From positions 62,001 through 126,000 of the forward strand of contig JBBRND010000006.1 of assembly GCA_038230515.1 (NCBI GenBank): a stretch of 64,000 bases of DNA, read 5' to 3'. Positions within the stretch are counted from its first letter, which is position 1, and every line of letters begins with the position of its first letter. Below, piece after piece: positions 16,001-27,200 of this stretch. The position numbers and the translations under genes are program-made. Origin of the DNA: JAPLDB01 sp038230515 (lineage in GTDB: Bacteria; Bacteroidota; Bacteroidia; AKYH767-A; 2013-40CM-41-45). Below the pieces are notes generated by a model, which made no database searches, was not told the DNA's origin, and saw nothing but the letters and a program-made list of their open reading frames with translations.

Positions 16001-18787
16001 TCTGTTCTTGCAAATCAAAATCCTTTGCCTGCTGCGGTCGCTGCTTCCACTCCAACTTTAATTTGCGATGCAACAACTACAACAATTCTTCTTGACGGAA
16101 CCGGGAGCGATACCACAACAGGAACTGTTTATCACTGGACTTCAAATAATCCTTCCGCAACTTTTGCCGATACCACATCAGTCATTACAACAGCAACGAT
16201 AAGCACAGCAACAATTTTTTATCTCACCGTTTCTGATACGCTCGGATGCGATTCAACATTTGCCGATACTGTGAGCGTCTATCCAACGCCTTCAATTGCC
16301 GCAGCGAATCCTTTCATCTGCACAAGCGATCCATCTTTGCAATCAACAATTACAATCACAGGCGCAAGTGTTGGCTCCACATATTTGTGGGATACAATTC
16401 CAGCATGTGTAACTCCGAACATTGCAAATACATCATCACAAACTTTTGATTTCACTTCGTGCGGTGCAGGCGTTTACAATTTCTCTATTCTCGTTACGGA
16501 TACAACGAGCGGTTGTGTGAAACGCGTAAGTCAAACGGTTACTGTTGTAACAGGCGTTACGCTTATCGCTTCCGGCAACACAACTTTTTGTGAAGGCGAT
16601 GCAACAACACTTTCTGCAAGCGGTGCGAACAGTTATGCATGGCTTCCAACGGGTGATACTACTTCTTCTGTCAATCTTGTTGGTCTTGGTTCTGCAGGTT
16701 CGCCCTATCATTACATAGTGATAGGAACAATCGGCACTTGTGCAGCTAGCGATACATTTACAGTTGTTGTAAATCCTTCTCCGCAAACAACACCAATAAA
16801 CGGAAACGCTGCTGCATGTGACAGTGCTATCGGATTAATTTATTCTGTAAATCCTCCAAATGGAAATTACACATGGACGATTACAAATGGAACCATCACT
16901 CAGGGACAAGGCACTTCAACAATATATGTGAACTGGGATTCTGCAGGAACAGGAACACTCACAGTTGTTGACACAAATGCTTTCGGATGTCCCGGCACTC
17001 CTCAAACTCTTACAATAAATATTCTTCCGCTTCCAGTTACATCCGTAATCAGTGGATCGGATTCTGTTTGCGAAAATAGTTTTGGAACTTATTTCGTTAC
17101 GCCTAATGCAGGATCAGTTTACAATTGGTCTGTAACGAATGGAACAATTGTCGGAAACGGCACAAGCAATGTTATAAATGTTCAATGGAACGGAGCAGGA
17201 ACAGGAACGATACAAGTGAATGAAACAAATGCCGCAGGATGTATTGGTGCTTTTGTAAGCTTCGCAGTATTTATTTTTCCCGCGCCTTCAGTTCCGGCAG
17301 TTCAGGGAATTACTTCTGTTTGCTCAGGAGACACGATGCAACTTTATTCTACCGCACTTATCGGAAATACAACATACAGTTGGACGGTTACAAATGGAAT
17401 AATCGTGAGTGGACTTAATACCGACAGCATCTTTGTGAATTGGGATACCACTGCAGCAACCGGAAGTATTTCTTTAATCATCATCAATCAATATGGTTGC
17501 GCAAGTCCGATTGGAAACATCAGCGTAACAATAAATCCTGTTCCGGTTGCAACAGTTATTCCGGATTCAGTTTCTCTTTGCAGAAATATTCCATTGCAGA
17601 TTACCGGAGGATTTAATTTCGGAACCATACAATGGAGCACAACCGGCAGCGGGACGTTCAGCGACAGTTCCATTGCATCACCAATTTATTTTCCTGGACC
17701 ATCCGATTCTGGAATCGTAACGCTCACCATGATTCTTTCCTCTCTCACTTGTGGCAATGATACTGCTCAAGTGACTCTGAACGTGGTGCCAGCACCGAAT
17801 GTTATAGTCACTGCTCTTCCGGATACAATTTGCTGGGGCGATGTTACTTCAATTATTGCAACAGGTGGCGGCACATATTATTGGATAAACAATGGTGCAA
17901 TCACTTCATCTCTATTTGCAAGCCCCGTTACTGATTCAACTTTTTATGTGATCGTAAATAATTCGTTCAACTGTCCGGATACAGATTCAATTGTTGTGAA
18001 TGTGACTCCTCCTGGAATTCCAAGTGCGGGTGCTGATGTGATTTCATGTCTTGGTGATTCAGTTCAACTTAGCGGTACGGTTATCAATGCTGGTCAATTT
18101 TACTGGAATACATTAGGTGATGGATTTTTTACTGACAGCTTGCAGCAAATTACTTTTTATATTCCTGGAACAAATGATACAACAGTTGGTTCTGTTCACA
18201 TTGTTGCGTATGCATCGGGAGCGTGCATCAATTTTACCGACACCGTTCTTATTTCATTCAGCCATACACCATCTGCTTATGCTGGGCGAGACACTGTAAT
18301 CAGTGACGAAACCGGAAGCGGAGTTTCCATTTCAACAAACGGCACTGCTGCAAATGCAACAACAATTCATTGGACTACATCAGGCAACGGAACTTTTTCT
18401 CCGAACGATTCCACTCTTAACGCTACATACATTCCAAGCACAGATGATTACGGTTTGGATTCTGTAATCATAACACTTACCGCCATCGGGCCTTGCGGAA
18501 CAGCGACAGATTATTTTGTAATTGAATTTACTCCGTTTGTTATTCCGAATGTAATCACTCCTTTTCCAGGCACGCCCGGCTACAATGATTTTTTTGTGAT
18601 CAAAAATCTTCCACCCGGAAGCAAAATAAAAATATGGGATCGCTGGGGATTGCTTGTGTACGTTTCAGACAATTATCAAAACGACTGGGATGCGCACGGA
18701 CTGATGTCTGATGATTTTTATTACATCCTCGAAACAAGACAAAAGAATTTTCATGGGTGGATTAAGGTCATACGGGATGAGAAATAG
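13028..18787 (+). CDS. Giant surface protein with PKD/Ig-like repeats and type B T9SS sorting domain
   Basis: A 1919-residue secreted protein. A Sec signal peptide (MRNFFAFTVVFLFAVIAKAQ) is followed by a Cys-rich domain (about 20-150) resembling the pre-peptidase C-terminal type, with VWYIVTAIT and YYVMVDGAS. A long chain of PKD and Ig-like domains follows; the clearest PKD motif is WDWNFGDPGSG near 280, and about fifteen Cys-bearing repeats of about 90 residues come after it. The last 85 residues (IPNVITPFPG, NDFFVIKNLPP, IKIWDRWGLLVY) are the gliding-motility-associated C-terminal domain, the type B signal for export by T9SS. Such proteins are adhesins or matrix proteins on the outer surface. 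No catalytic domain is visible. It is monocistronic, with 21-bp array C just downstream. Confidence 0.88.
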   Translation: MRNFFAFTVVFLFAVIAKAQDNCSNATPLCANNTIASTTFGATTAVNDPALSCGDLTVNNSVWYIVTAITTGTCTVTVGQINNNPGLEMEVYSGSCGSFVTTGACNSANGPGGSMNVTFAVIAGGTYYVMVDGASGNQEAFTILATSATNSIIGRPQPSFIPSTFSGCAPLSVLLQNTSTISGGSNITYQWRIDGGGYIYATGNDTTIVFATTGSHTIDLKICNAECGCASTTQFIDVEHLVGSIVPPTNICEGSNVDFGGDAQYLPDPPFTPVNIVSWDWNFGDPGSGANNTASGQNVQHAFSDSGIFLVTLIVVSADCGIDTVTTIVHVNPKPTVSAGTDQVICENDDATLVAVVTNALSPVVYQWTGMGIFSCDTCSTNIVSGLPAGGPYNISIHIDDANGCSADSSANITVNPKPVVDLGNDTIVCRFSSLQLNANVTTGNPPFRYSWFPLAGLNDSTVHNPVAFIVAPTTYCVIIQDSIGCTSDTTCINIDVHPQPALSSSPGVLCATDPNPQTTFSVLGAGAGSTYSWILSPNYSLIIGANVDSSTVTTTFPTGVAATYNFTCVVTDGVTGCRDTVYSSYQIISGLNMVVNIPTQMCLGIPTTISASGANTYVWSASPSYLFVDSTLATELVSPIVTTTFTVTGTVGTCTQAVSGTMNVYPRPTITVSNDTTVCPNTPVQIFSNASGGTPPYFYAWSPSTGLNDSLLQNPIATINATVTYCAAVIDIHSCFSDSQCVWLNVLQVPTISSAPSTLCATTPNPQTVFTVNGASAGSTYSWISSADYSLITSATIDSSSVTISLPPNSTATYFFSVSVTDAVTGCTNILSQTFTMTPGLNMTVSGANSFCEGDSVTLTVSGALLYVWTASPSYSFADSSSATQTVSPVVTTFFSITGTVAGCTQVIIDTVTVNAKPVAVASPIPLFCGCTTVNLAGGLSTPGMNYSWTSEGGNIITNGNQVNATSAICTSDSFVLIVIDPSTGCSDATSVLANQNPLPAAVAASTPTLICDATTTTILLDGTGSDTTTGTVYHWTSNNPSATFADTTSVITTATISTATIFYLTVSDTLGCDSTFADTVSVYPTPSIAAANPFICTSDPSLQSTITITGASVGSTYLWDTIPACVTPNIANTSSQTFDFTSCGAGVYNFSILVTDTTSGCVKRVSQTVTVVTGVTLIASGNTTFCEGDATTLSASGANSYAWLPTGDTTSSVNLVGLGSAGSPYHYIVIGTIGTCAASDTFTVVVNPSPQTTPINGNAAACDSAIGLIYSVNPPNGNYTWTITNGTITQGQGTSTIYVNWDSAGTGTLTVVDTNAFGCPGTPQTLTINILPLPVTSVISGSDSVCENSFGTYFVTPNAGSVYNWSVTNGTIVGNGTSNVINVQWNGAGTGTIQVNETNAAGCIGAFVSFAVFIFPAPSVPAVQGITSVCSGDTMQLYSTALIGNTTYSWTVTNGIIVSGLNTDSIFVNWDTTAATGSISLIIINQYGCASPIGNISVTINPVPVATVIPDSVSLCRNIPLQITGGFNFGTIQWSTTGSGTFSDSSIASPIYFPGPSDSGIVTLTMILSSLTCGNDTAQVTLNVVPAPNVIVTALPDTICWGDVTSIIATGGGTYYWINNGAITSSLFASPVTDSTFYVIVNNSFNCPDTDSIVVNVTPPGIPSAGADVISCLGDSVQLSGTVINAGQFYWNTLGDGFFTDSLQQITFYIPGTNDTTVGSVHIVAYASGACINFTDTVLISFSHTPSAYAGRDTVISDETGSGVSISTNGTAANATTIHWTTSGNGTFSPNDSTLNATYIPSTDDYGLDSVIITLTAIGPCGTATDYFVIEFTPFVIPNVITPFPGTPGYNDFFVIKNLPPGSKIKIWDRWGLLVYVSDNYQNDWDAHGLMSDDFYYILETRQKNFHGWIKVIRDEK

Positions 18788-18853
18788 TTGCGCCCGTAAA
18801 AACTCAATTCCATAATCTTTTCGCTACTGCGCCTTTGTATTTATCAGGATGCT

Positions 18854-19147
18854 GAGAAATTTTCTCAGTATGTCATTGTAAGAGGTTACAATGACATGCG
18901 GAAGATTCAGAACCCTACTGTAAAAGTTTACAATGCCATGCAGAACATTCAGAATCCTATTGTAAGAGATTACAATACCATGCGGAAGATTCAGAACCCT
19001 ACTGTAAGAGTTTACAATGCCATGCAGAACATTCAGAACCCTACTGTCAGAGTTTACATTGCCATACAGAACATTCAGAACCCTATTGTAAGAGTTTACA
19101 TTACCATTCAGAACATTCAGAATCCCATTGTAAGAGTTTACAGCGTG
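18854..19147. repeat. 21-bp tandem array C (14 units, 42-bp composite period)
   Basis: Two kinds of 21-bp unit alternate: one with the core CAGAACATTCAGAA, the other with the dyad TGTAAGAGTTTACA. The 42-bp pair recurs six times from 18896 with only point differences, and two weaker units precede it. It lies between two convergent genes. Open frames on both strands are a by-product of the period and look non-coding. Confidence 0.88.
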
Positions 19148-19221
19148 AATTTGAGGAAATTTCAAAGGTTTGCTGAAGAAGGAGAGCAATGTTCAGTAAC
19201 TAATTCTTCGCAGTGTACCTC

Positions 19222-21111
19222 TCAACTTACAAAGTACATATCAATTTCCCCCTTATTCTTCGCTTTCACCTTTCCCCTATATTCACAGATGAATTTTCCT
19301 TTCACTAATTCATAAGTAACACCGCTGATGTTTACTTTTCCTATTTCACCGCTGCTTTCCATTCGTGAAGCAGTATTAACCGTGTCTCCCCAAATATCAT
19401 AAGCGAATTTTTTTATGCCCACTATACCAGCAACTACGGGACCCGTGTGAACACCACAGCGTAGTTCAAAAAACGGTTGATCCTTTGCGATGCGATCCTT
19501 TTTATTTTTTTCAATAAACGCTACCATCTCTAATCCGGCCGTAACCACATCAACCGGATTGGTAGTGTTAGTTTTCGGCAATCCGCCTGCACACATGTAA
19601 GCATCACCAATCGTTTTTATTTTTTCGATTCCGTGTTTGGTGATGATTTTATCAAACTCGCTGTAGCAGTAATTTATTTCAGCGACCAAATCTTCCGGAG
19701 AAAGTTTTTCTGATGCCTGTGTGAAATTTTTAAAGTCGGTAAATAACACGCTCACCAAATCAAAGCTTTTTGCCTTTGCTGTGCCGGTTGCTTTTAATTC
19801 TTCAGCCGTTTCTTCCGGAAGAATGTTCAGCAGCAATTCATCGCTGCGTTTTTTCTCTTTGGTAATCCTTTTCTTCTGAAAAAATACGAGTACAAGAAAC
19901 ATCATCACGATTGTTAAACCGCCAATTGTAATATTGCGGATTGTCTTTTGTCTTTTCAAATCAAGTTCCTGAATATCGAGTTGTCCTTGCTTCTTGTAAA
20001 GATCAAAATCAAATTGCAAACTGCCTACCTTTTTATATGTTTCAGTGTTGTATAAAGTATCTTTAATATCGGTCAGCAACGTCTGATACTTAAAGGCATT
20101 ATCAAAGTCGTGTAATTTAGAAAAGGAGTTTGCCAGGCCTTCATAAATTTCTTTCAACTCATTGTTCGCACTGATGTCTTTAGCAGTAGAGTCGGCTTGT
20201 TTGTAAGAAGCAATTGCCAGTTTGAATTCGCCCTGTTTAAGATATGCATTTCCTAAACCAAGGAGTGATTGCGTCATATCCAATTTTGAATCCAATTTTT
20301 TCGATAATTCAAAAGCTTCCTCGTGATTCTTTATTGCAGAACTTAAATCATTTCGTTTTGTGTAAACCTTGCCGATGTCATTTAAAGAGTAAGGGATATA
20401 TTCGGTTCCTTCAAAAGCTTTCAGAGATTTTTCGAAATAGAAGAGAGCCGAGTCGAGATTATTTCGGTACAAATAAATTTCCCCGATGCCCACAGTAGTT
20501 GAACCGCTGATATTTTTATCTCCGATCTCGTCACTTAATGGCAATGCTTTAAAGTAGTAAGAGAGAGCTTTATCGTAATTTTCTTTCTTAGTGCCATACA
20601 CATTTCCAATATTAGAAAGCAAGGTTGCTGTTCTGAATTTGTCGCCAAGTTGCTCTGCAATTTTTAATGCCTTCAGATAATTCTCTAGCGCTTTTTCATC
20701 ACTTCCTTGATTGAAATAAACTGTACCGATGTTGCTCAGAATATTTGCAACACCCGCATTGTCGCCAAGCGAATCGAAAGCAGCCAGAGATTCATTCCAG
20801 TTATCCAGCGTCTCAATATATTTTGCCTGACCATAATAACCGATTCCAATATTTTTTAGGGAATAAGCGATTCCGCGCTGAAAATTTAATTTTCCGGAAA
20901 GTTCTTTTGCTTGCTTTGCCACAACGATTGCCTGATTGGGATCGGTACCAAAATATTTTTTACTCAGCGCAAGCAATGTATTTACCTTGCCAGTATCTTC
21001 CATGCATGCTGCAAGTACCGATTTCAAGCTATCAATCTCCTTATCTTGCGCGCAGCAGAGCGAAGCAAAAAAAATTAAACAGATCAGCGGATATTTACTT
21101 CGTGGGGTCAT
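19222..21111 (-). CDS. TPR-containing adenylate/guanylate cyclase
   Basis: A 629-residue membrane-bound nucleotide cyclase. The signal peptide (MTPRSKYPLICLIFFASLCCAQ) sends the N-terminal part outside the cytoplasm, where eight or so tetratricopeptide repeats (about 40-350; for example ALENYLKALKIAEQLGDKFR, ALSYYFKALPLSDEIGDK) should form a ligand- or protein-binding superhelix. One membrane helix (about 393-411, ITIGGLTIVMMFLVLVFF) leads through a coiled linker (LLLNILPEETAEEL) to a class III cyclase domain (about 440-629). Its metal-binding Asp residues sit in VLFTDFKNFT and TIGDAYMCAGG, and the substrate region in DIWGDTVNTASRMES. This architecture is common in Bacteroidota and suggests sensing of an external signal to make cAMP or a related nucleotide. 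No effector gene lies nearby. Confidence 0.9.
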   Translation of the reverse strand: MTPRSKYPLICLIFFASLCCAQDKEIDSLKSVLAACMEDTGKVNTLLALSKKYFGTDPNQAIVVAKQAKELSGKLNFQRGIAYSLKNIGIGYYGQAKYIETLDNWNESLAAFDSLGDNAGVANILSNIGTVYFNQGSDEKALENYLKALKIAEQLGDKFRTATLLSNIGNVYGTKKENYDKALSYYFKALPLSDEIGDKNISGSTTVGIGEIYLYRNNLDSALFYFEKSLKAFEGTEYIPYSLNDIGKVYTKRNDLSSAIKNHEEAFELSKKLDSKLDMTQSLLGLGNAYLKQGEFKLAIASYKQADSTAKDISANNELKEIYEGLANSFSKLHDFDNAFKYQTLLTDIKDTLYNTETYKKVGSLQFDFDLYKKQGQLDIQELDLKRQKTIRNITIGGLTIVMMFLVLVFFQKKRITKEKKRSDELLLNILPEETAEELKATGTAKAKSFDLVSVLFTDFKNFTQASEKLSPEDLVAEINYCYSEFDKIITKHGIEKIKTIGDAYMCAGGLPKTNTTNPVDVVTAGLEMVAFIEKNKKDRIAKDQPFFELRCGVHTGPVVAGIVGIKKFAYDIWGDTVNTASRMESSGEIGKVNISGVTYELVKGKFICEYRGKVKAKNKGEIDMYFVS

Positions 21112-21184
21112 TCTGTAAAAAGCAGGAGTGCTTGTGGATTCAAAGAAACAATTTTTATCTGAAACAAAATTCTGAAAATAAAAA

Positions 21185-21211
21185 AGCCGTCCCGAAAATT
21201 TCGGAGCGGCT
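21185..21211 (-). terminator. Rho-independent terminator of the 2881-aa gene
   Basis: AGCCG...CCGAAA pairs with TTTCGG...CGGCT. On the minus strand this is followed by a run of six T residues. It separates the giant gene (ending 21237) from the cyclase gene downstream. Confidence 0.8.
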
Positions 21212-21236
21212 CTTAAAATTTTTAATAATTACAATT

Positions 21237-24200
21237 TTATTCCACTGCAATCTGAATCGTTTTTGTTTTCTCTCCCTCTTTATCAACCGTGAGGAAATAA
21301 ATTCCGCTTGCCACATCGCGCAGATCAAGCTGAAGCTGATTCTCTCCTTCAACTGATTCAATGTCTTTACTCAGTAAAACACGACCAAGAACATTCACTA
21401 CTTTGAAAGAGTATTTCTCTTTTCCGGCAGAAGCAAACAACACACTCATCTTTCCCGAAGTCGGATTTGGATATACACTCACATCCGTGATCATTTCAAA
21501 ATCTTCGTCACCGATGGTGCGGCAGTTAAGATTTACAGCAATTGTTTTCGAAGTTAAAACAGATGAGCCGCAAAGGTTGTTGGCACTGACTTTAACAGTT
21601 GCTGTACCCGCAGTTTCTGTTGTGTACTTCACGGTAACAGAAGTTCCTGTCGTGGATCCGACAAACGTAGCCCCACCAGCAATTGTCCAAGTGTAAGAGG
21701 TTGCACCCGTAACAGCAGCGATTGAATACACTACAGCGGTTTGCGTTTTGCATACAGATGCAGAACCAGTAATTGTTCCCGGTTGCAGAAGCAGTGCAGA
21801 AACTGAAAGTGAAGTTGCGGCACTTGAACCACAAGCGTTATTTGCTTTCGCTGTAATATTGCCTGAGCCGGTAAAATTATTTCCATAGTTCACCGTAATT
21901 GATGTTCCCGTATTACTACCAGAAATAGTTGCCCCTGACGGAACAGTCCATGTGTAAGAAGTAGCGCCAGCAACCGAAACGATTGAATATACCTGACCTG
22001 TCTTTCGGCAAACATTTGATGTTGGGCCTGTAATTGCTCCCGGTGCATTTGGTTTTGATTGAACAGCCATTGTAGCAAAGGGACTGCTACCACATGCATT
22101 TGTTGCATACACAGAAACATTTCCTGAAACAAAAGTTGAAGGGAATGTAATTTTTATTTCATCAATTGAACTTCCAACGGTTAGAGGATTACCTGTATTG
22201 CCGGTTCCTGAGTAATCAATAATAGTACAACCGGCAGGCGCTGACCATGTATAGGATGTTGCTCCGTTTACATAATCAATTTCCCAACGGTACGTTCCTC
22301 CTCCACAAACTCCGACAGAAATATTATCACCATCATGATCATAATCATCATACACAGGCGCGCTTGTAATTGCACCGTAAACATTTTTGGTAACTGCGCT
22401 ACTGATGCCGATACAATTGACTGCAATTACTGAAATAGTTCCGTTTGCAAATCCTGCTGCGACACTAACGCTGATTGAAGTTGTTCCCTGTCCAGAAGCA
22501 ATTAATAATCCCGTTCCGCTTACAGTCCATGTGTAGCTTGCAGCATTGGTAACTGCCGAAATGGAATATGTAGATGAAACAGGAGCGCACATTGTTGTTG
22601 ATCCTGTAATTGCACCCGGAGTGGCCGGACTTGCAGTGAGTCGTGAAATGCTCTTTGAAATAACCGCACTTGATCCGCAATAATTATTTGCTTTCACAGT
22701 GATTGTTCCTCCGCTGAATGAACTGCTGAAACTAAGAGTAATTGAAGCAGCAGTTGAAGAGCCGGTAATGCCTGAAGGCAACGTCCATGTATATGAAGTT
22801 GCTCCGGTCACTGCAGCAATTCTGTACACAACACCCGTCTGATTTCTGCAAGCGCCCGAAGAGCCGCTGATAGCGCCTGGTGCAGCCGGAGCAGAACCTG
22901 ATCGAACAATTGTTGCTGATGCAGCACCTGAACAATTATGAGAATCTTTAATTGTTACGGTGTAAGTTGCAGGGGCAAGAGCAGAAATGGTTTGAGTTGT
23001 TTGTCCGCCCGACCACAAGTAAGAATAACCTGCAGTTCCGCCCGCAGGAGTAACTGTTGCTGTTCCAGTATTTGCCGAACAACTTGACGCAGTTACGGAA
23101 GTAGTACCTGTGATTGCTACCGGTAAAACAATAGTTGCTGAACCAGTTGCCGTGCATCCATGCGCATCGGTAACTGAATAGTTGTAAGTTCCTGCATTAA
23201 GATTTGCAGTTGAAGTACTGTTGTAAGTATAAGGAGATGTTCCACCAATTGCAGTACGAAGAACACTTCCCTGCTGACCATTGCACTGCGGTTGAGTGGC
23301 AGTTACCGACAAAACTAATTGCGAAGGCGCAGCATTAATTGTTGCTGAAGCATTGGCAGTGCAATTATTCACATCTGTGACGGTTACGGTATATGTTGCC
23401 GCAGCGAGACTGAAAATATTTTGAGTGGTCGCACCATTACTCCAATGATAAGAATACGCTCCTGTTCCTCCGCTGCCTGACAATGCAACACTTCCGGTTT
23501 GCCCGAAGCACTGCGGTTGTGTCGCTGTTTTTGTTAATGTTATTTGTGATGGCGCAGCATTAATTGTTGCTGAAGCATTAGCGGTACAATTATTCGCATC
23601 TGTAACGGTTACAGTATATGTTGCTGCTGAGAGTCCTGAAATATTCTGTGTAGTCGCACCATTGCTCCAGCTATAAGAATACGCTCCTGTTCCTCCGCTG
23701 CCATACAGTGCAACACTTCCGGTTTGCCCGAAACATTTCGGTTGTGTTATAGTTTTTGTTAAAACTATTTGCGATGGTGCTGAATTGATGGTTGCAGAAG
23801 CAGTAGCTGTACATCCATGCACATCAGTTACTACATAGCTGTATGTGTTTGGAGAAAGATTGGTCGTAGCTCCGCTGTAAGTATATCCTCCCGCACCACC
23901 AATTCCCTGCAATGAAACACTACCGGTTTGACCGAAGCATGCCGGCTGATTTACAGTCGGCACCAAAGACAACGGTGAAGGCATTACTAAACTACCATTC
24001 ACGTAACTGATTACATAATTTGGCGGCTGGAACAATTGTGCAGCGCTCGGAACAATTCGATAAGTACCTGCTGGAGGAACTCCCGCTCCAACCTGTTGGT
24101 AATTTTGATAGTAGAGTGTATAGGTTGGCAGAATAGAGACAACTGTTTCCAATGAATCGCTGTACTGGAATCCATCATACATTGATGTGAATGCTGGCAG

Positions 24201-27200
24201 TATAGAACACAAAGGATTCTTATTGTCAGCGGTAATAGTAATGGATTTCGGAACGATGGTAGCTGTACCGTTTGTATACGAAATATCGAAGTTGTCCGAA
24301 ATAAAAGCTGCAGGAACAATTGTCTGAACTCCACAGGTTATTCCTGTAAGTAAATTTATCGGACGCAGATCATCCAAGGAGTCGCCTACATAAACATCAA
24401 CAGAATCCAGTATCACAATCACCTTCTCATTGGTTGTTTCACTAATAGAACTTCCATTCACAATGCCATGTCCGTTCACAATACCGTGACCATTCACGAT
24501 ACCATGTCCATTCACAATACCATGTCCGCTTACCAATGCAACTCCATTCACGATGCCATGACCATTTACCAAAGTTGTATTTGCCGAATCAAGAATATAA
24601 TTTGTAATACAAGCGGGATCAACTACCACGGCAGTAAGCGTAAAAGGAGAAGGTAACCCATTTACAATGCCATGTCCGTTCACAATACCGTGACCATTCA
24701 CGATACCATGTCCGCTTGCCATCACACCCAATGAAGTAAGATCGGAAAGCGGGACACTTCCATCGACCAAAACAATGGCGTCAGAAATTCCACCTTCGTG
24801 AATCACTTTTATTGAATCAAAAAATACGGCTTGTTCGGCTACATCAATATTCGAGTTATCATAAGTATAATTGAAATGAATGTTTTGAATTTTATCTCCA
24901 TAAGTAAATGTTGTGTCGCGCGGAGTAATCACAAGTGGAAGTTTCGAAATGGTAAGTGCTCCTGCAACAAAATTGTAATTGTAATTTGCCATCAATGCAG
25001 AATCAACCGGATCGTTTGGATCGAGAGCATCCATACTCGGAGTAATTGAATAAATGCTCACGTTGCTCGTGCTTGTTGCATTGGTTGAGAAATGAATATT
25101 GTCAAGACCAAGATCAGCAAGAGTTACTCCTGCGCTTGCCAGAGATTGCCCATCTACTAAAACTGTAGCATCAAATACGGGAAGTTTTTCTCCGTACTTT
25201 TTCGTTTTATTGTTTGCGGTAATTGTAACGTTGCTTACCAAATGCTGGAAGAAGAAAATAGAATTTGAGTATCCCCCATCTGTACCGTTGTTAGTAATTG
25301 GCGCAGTATAAACCTGTACCGCAGGATTTGCATTGCCGAATGCAGGAACTGTTGCAGAAAGATGATAGTTATCTACAAACGATGTAGCAAGTTCTACTCC
25401 CGAAAGAGTGATTTTAGACTGAGGAGAGAAATAAGCGCCATTTACAGTAACTGCCAATGCCTGACTTCCCGGTGTAATTGCATTGTTGTAAGTAAGCGAC
25501 TGAACAATCGGAGTTGGTTTCGCAAAAGTTTTCATTGCTTCGTCTGCCTGAATAAGTCCGTAGCCGGTGTTGAAATCATAACCTGTAGCATCCATATCAA
25601 CAGCAGTGCGTTGAAGAATTGCGCGCACACTATCAGGAGTTAATGCATCACTATAAAATTTGTTTCTTGCGTTAATCAGCAATGCAGCTACTGCAGCAGC
25701 ATGAGGTGCGGCTGCGGACGTTCCGAAAAAATTTGGATACACATCACCTTCAATATTATATGAACCGAAATTTACCGAAGTGTTTCCTCCATCAGGAGCT
25801 ACGAAGTCAGGTCGGTTCCTTACCGTTCCGTAAACATCTTGTCCGCCTGAAGATGAAAATGTTTCTGCAAGTGGAGGACTGATTCCATACGCTGGCGTTC
25901 TGGTATATCGCGCAGCGCCAACGGCCATAGCGCCTTCCGCATTCCCTTGTCCAACTAATGTTCCAGTGGCGTTGGTGTGTTCATTTATAGTCATGTCTCC
26001 ACGGAACACAACGTATTTGAATTTCAGATTTACAGTTGTTCCCCAACTACGGATGATCATTATGTTTGTAGAAGCAGGAGTATTTCCTGCAACAGTGAAT
26101 GGTAGCACTTCGAATGGATCGCCCCAATTATTTTTACGGTTGAATCCGAAAAGTTGATTTCCGTTTTCATCAGTAAGATAAATGTCAAGATCATTTTTTG
26201 CGCCCGGTAATTGACCAAGTGAGTAAATAGAATCATCCCACTGAAGAACGATAGTATATGTTCCGGGAGCGAGTGTTACACTTTGATAAATATCTCCACC
26301 ACCAAAGTCGTGAGCAAATCCTGTAAGTCCACCCGGTGCAACTGCAGGCGTGAACACTCCTTCATAGGATTTCGATCCGAAATTTCCGGCAGCGGTGAAA
26401 TAAGAAACACCTTGTGCTTTTACGAAGTTAATGGCTTGCGAAACCACACCATCTTTGAAGAATGGTTCAGTAACATAGGTAACATCATCTACGATTACAT
26501 CACAGCCGGCTGCGTAGAGTGATTTTATTCCTTCTGACATGTCTCCCGCACTCACAAAGCCGGTTCTGAAAGCGAGTTGTGCTTTCGGTGCAACATCATG
26601 TACGATCTGCACCATTGCTCTTCCTTCATCGGTGCGCTTGCCGTACGGATAATCATAAAGCACTTCAACAGGATTCGCGTTGTAAGTATTTCCTGCGCCC
26701 GGTAAATCACCGTTTGCTAAATCAGTTGCGGCAGGGTTTCCGGAATTTTTATTGTAGCTGTCAGATATCACACCAACCTTCACACCTTCTCCTTCTACAC
26801 CAAATGCTTTGCGTGCTGAGTCGCTTCGTTGCGCAATGTCACCATTACTATAAATCAGTCCTGAGAAAGTTGTGTTGGCAACAGGTGGAAAATATGGACG
26901 GACATAATTCACCATAGAAGGAATGCTGTCTAGTTTTAAAAGATTTACGACCGGGAAACTTCCTGTTATAATAAGAGTGGTATCGCCATTGTCAATTAAA
27001 TCAGTCATTCCGTATGCGGTAGTTTGCAAAAGTGCCAACAGATTGTTGTACTGACCGACATTGGAAATTACTTCGATCACCACCTTTCCATTATTAAAAA
27101 GGAAAATGGCGTTGCTGTTATTGGTAGTGTCTCCGATAGAATCAGGATTGTTGTAAAGTTCTGTAAGTTCTGATCCTAATGCTTGAGTTACTTTGCCGCT

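Noticed and set aside
18824..19315. Open frames across array C (and likewise arrays A, E, F and G) as repeat proteins
   Set aside because: A 21- or 42-bp period keeps frames open on both strands by itself. Frames lack clear starts and run into non-coding sequence, so no real gene is supported.
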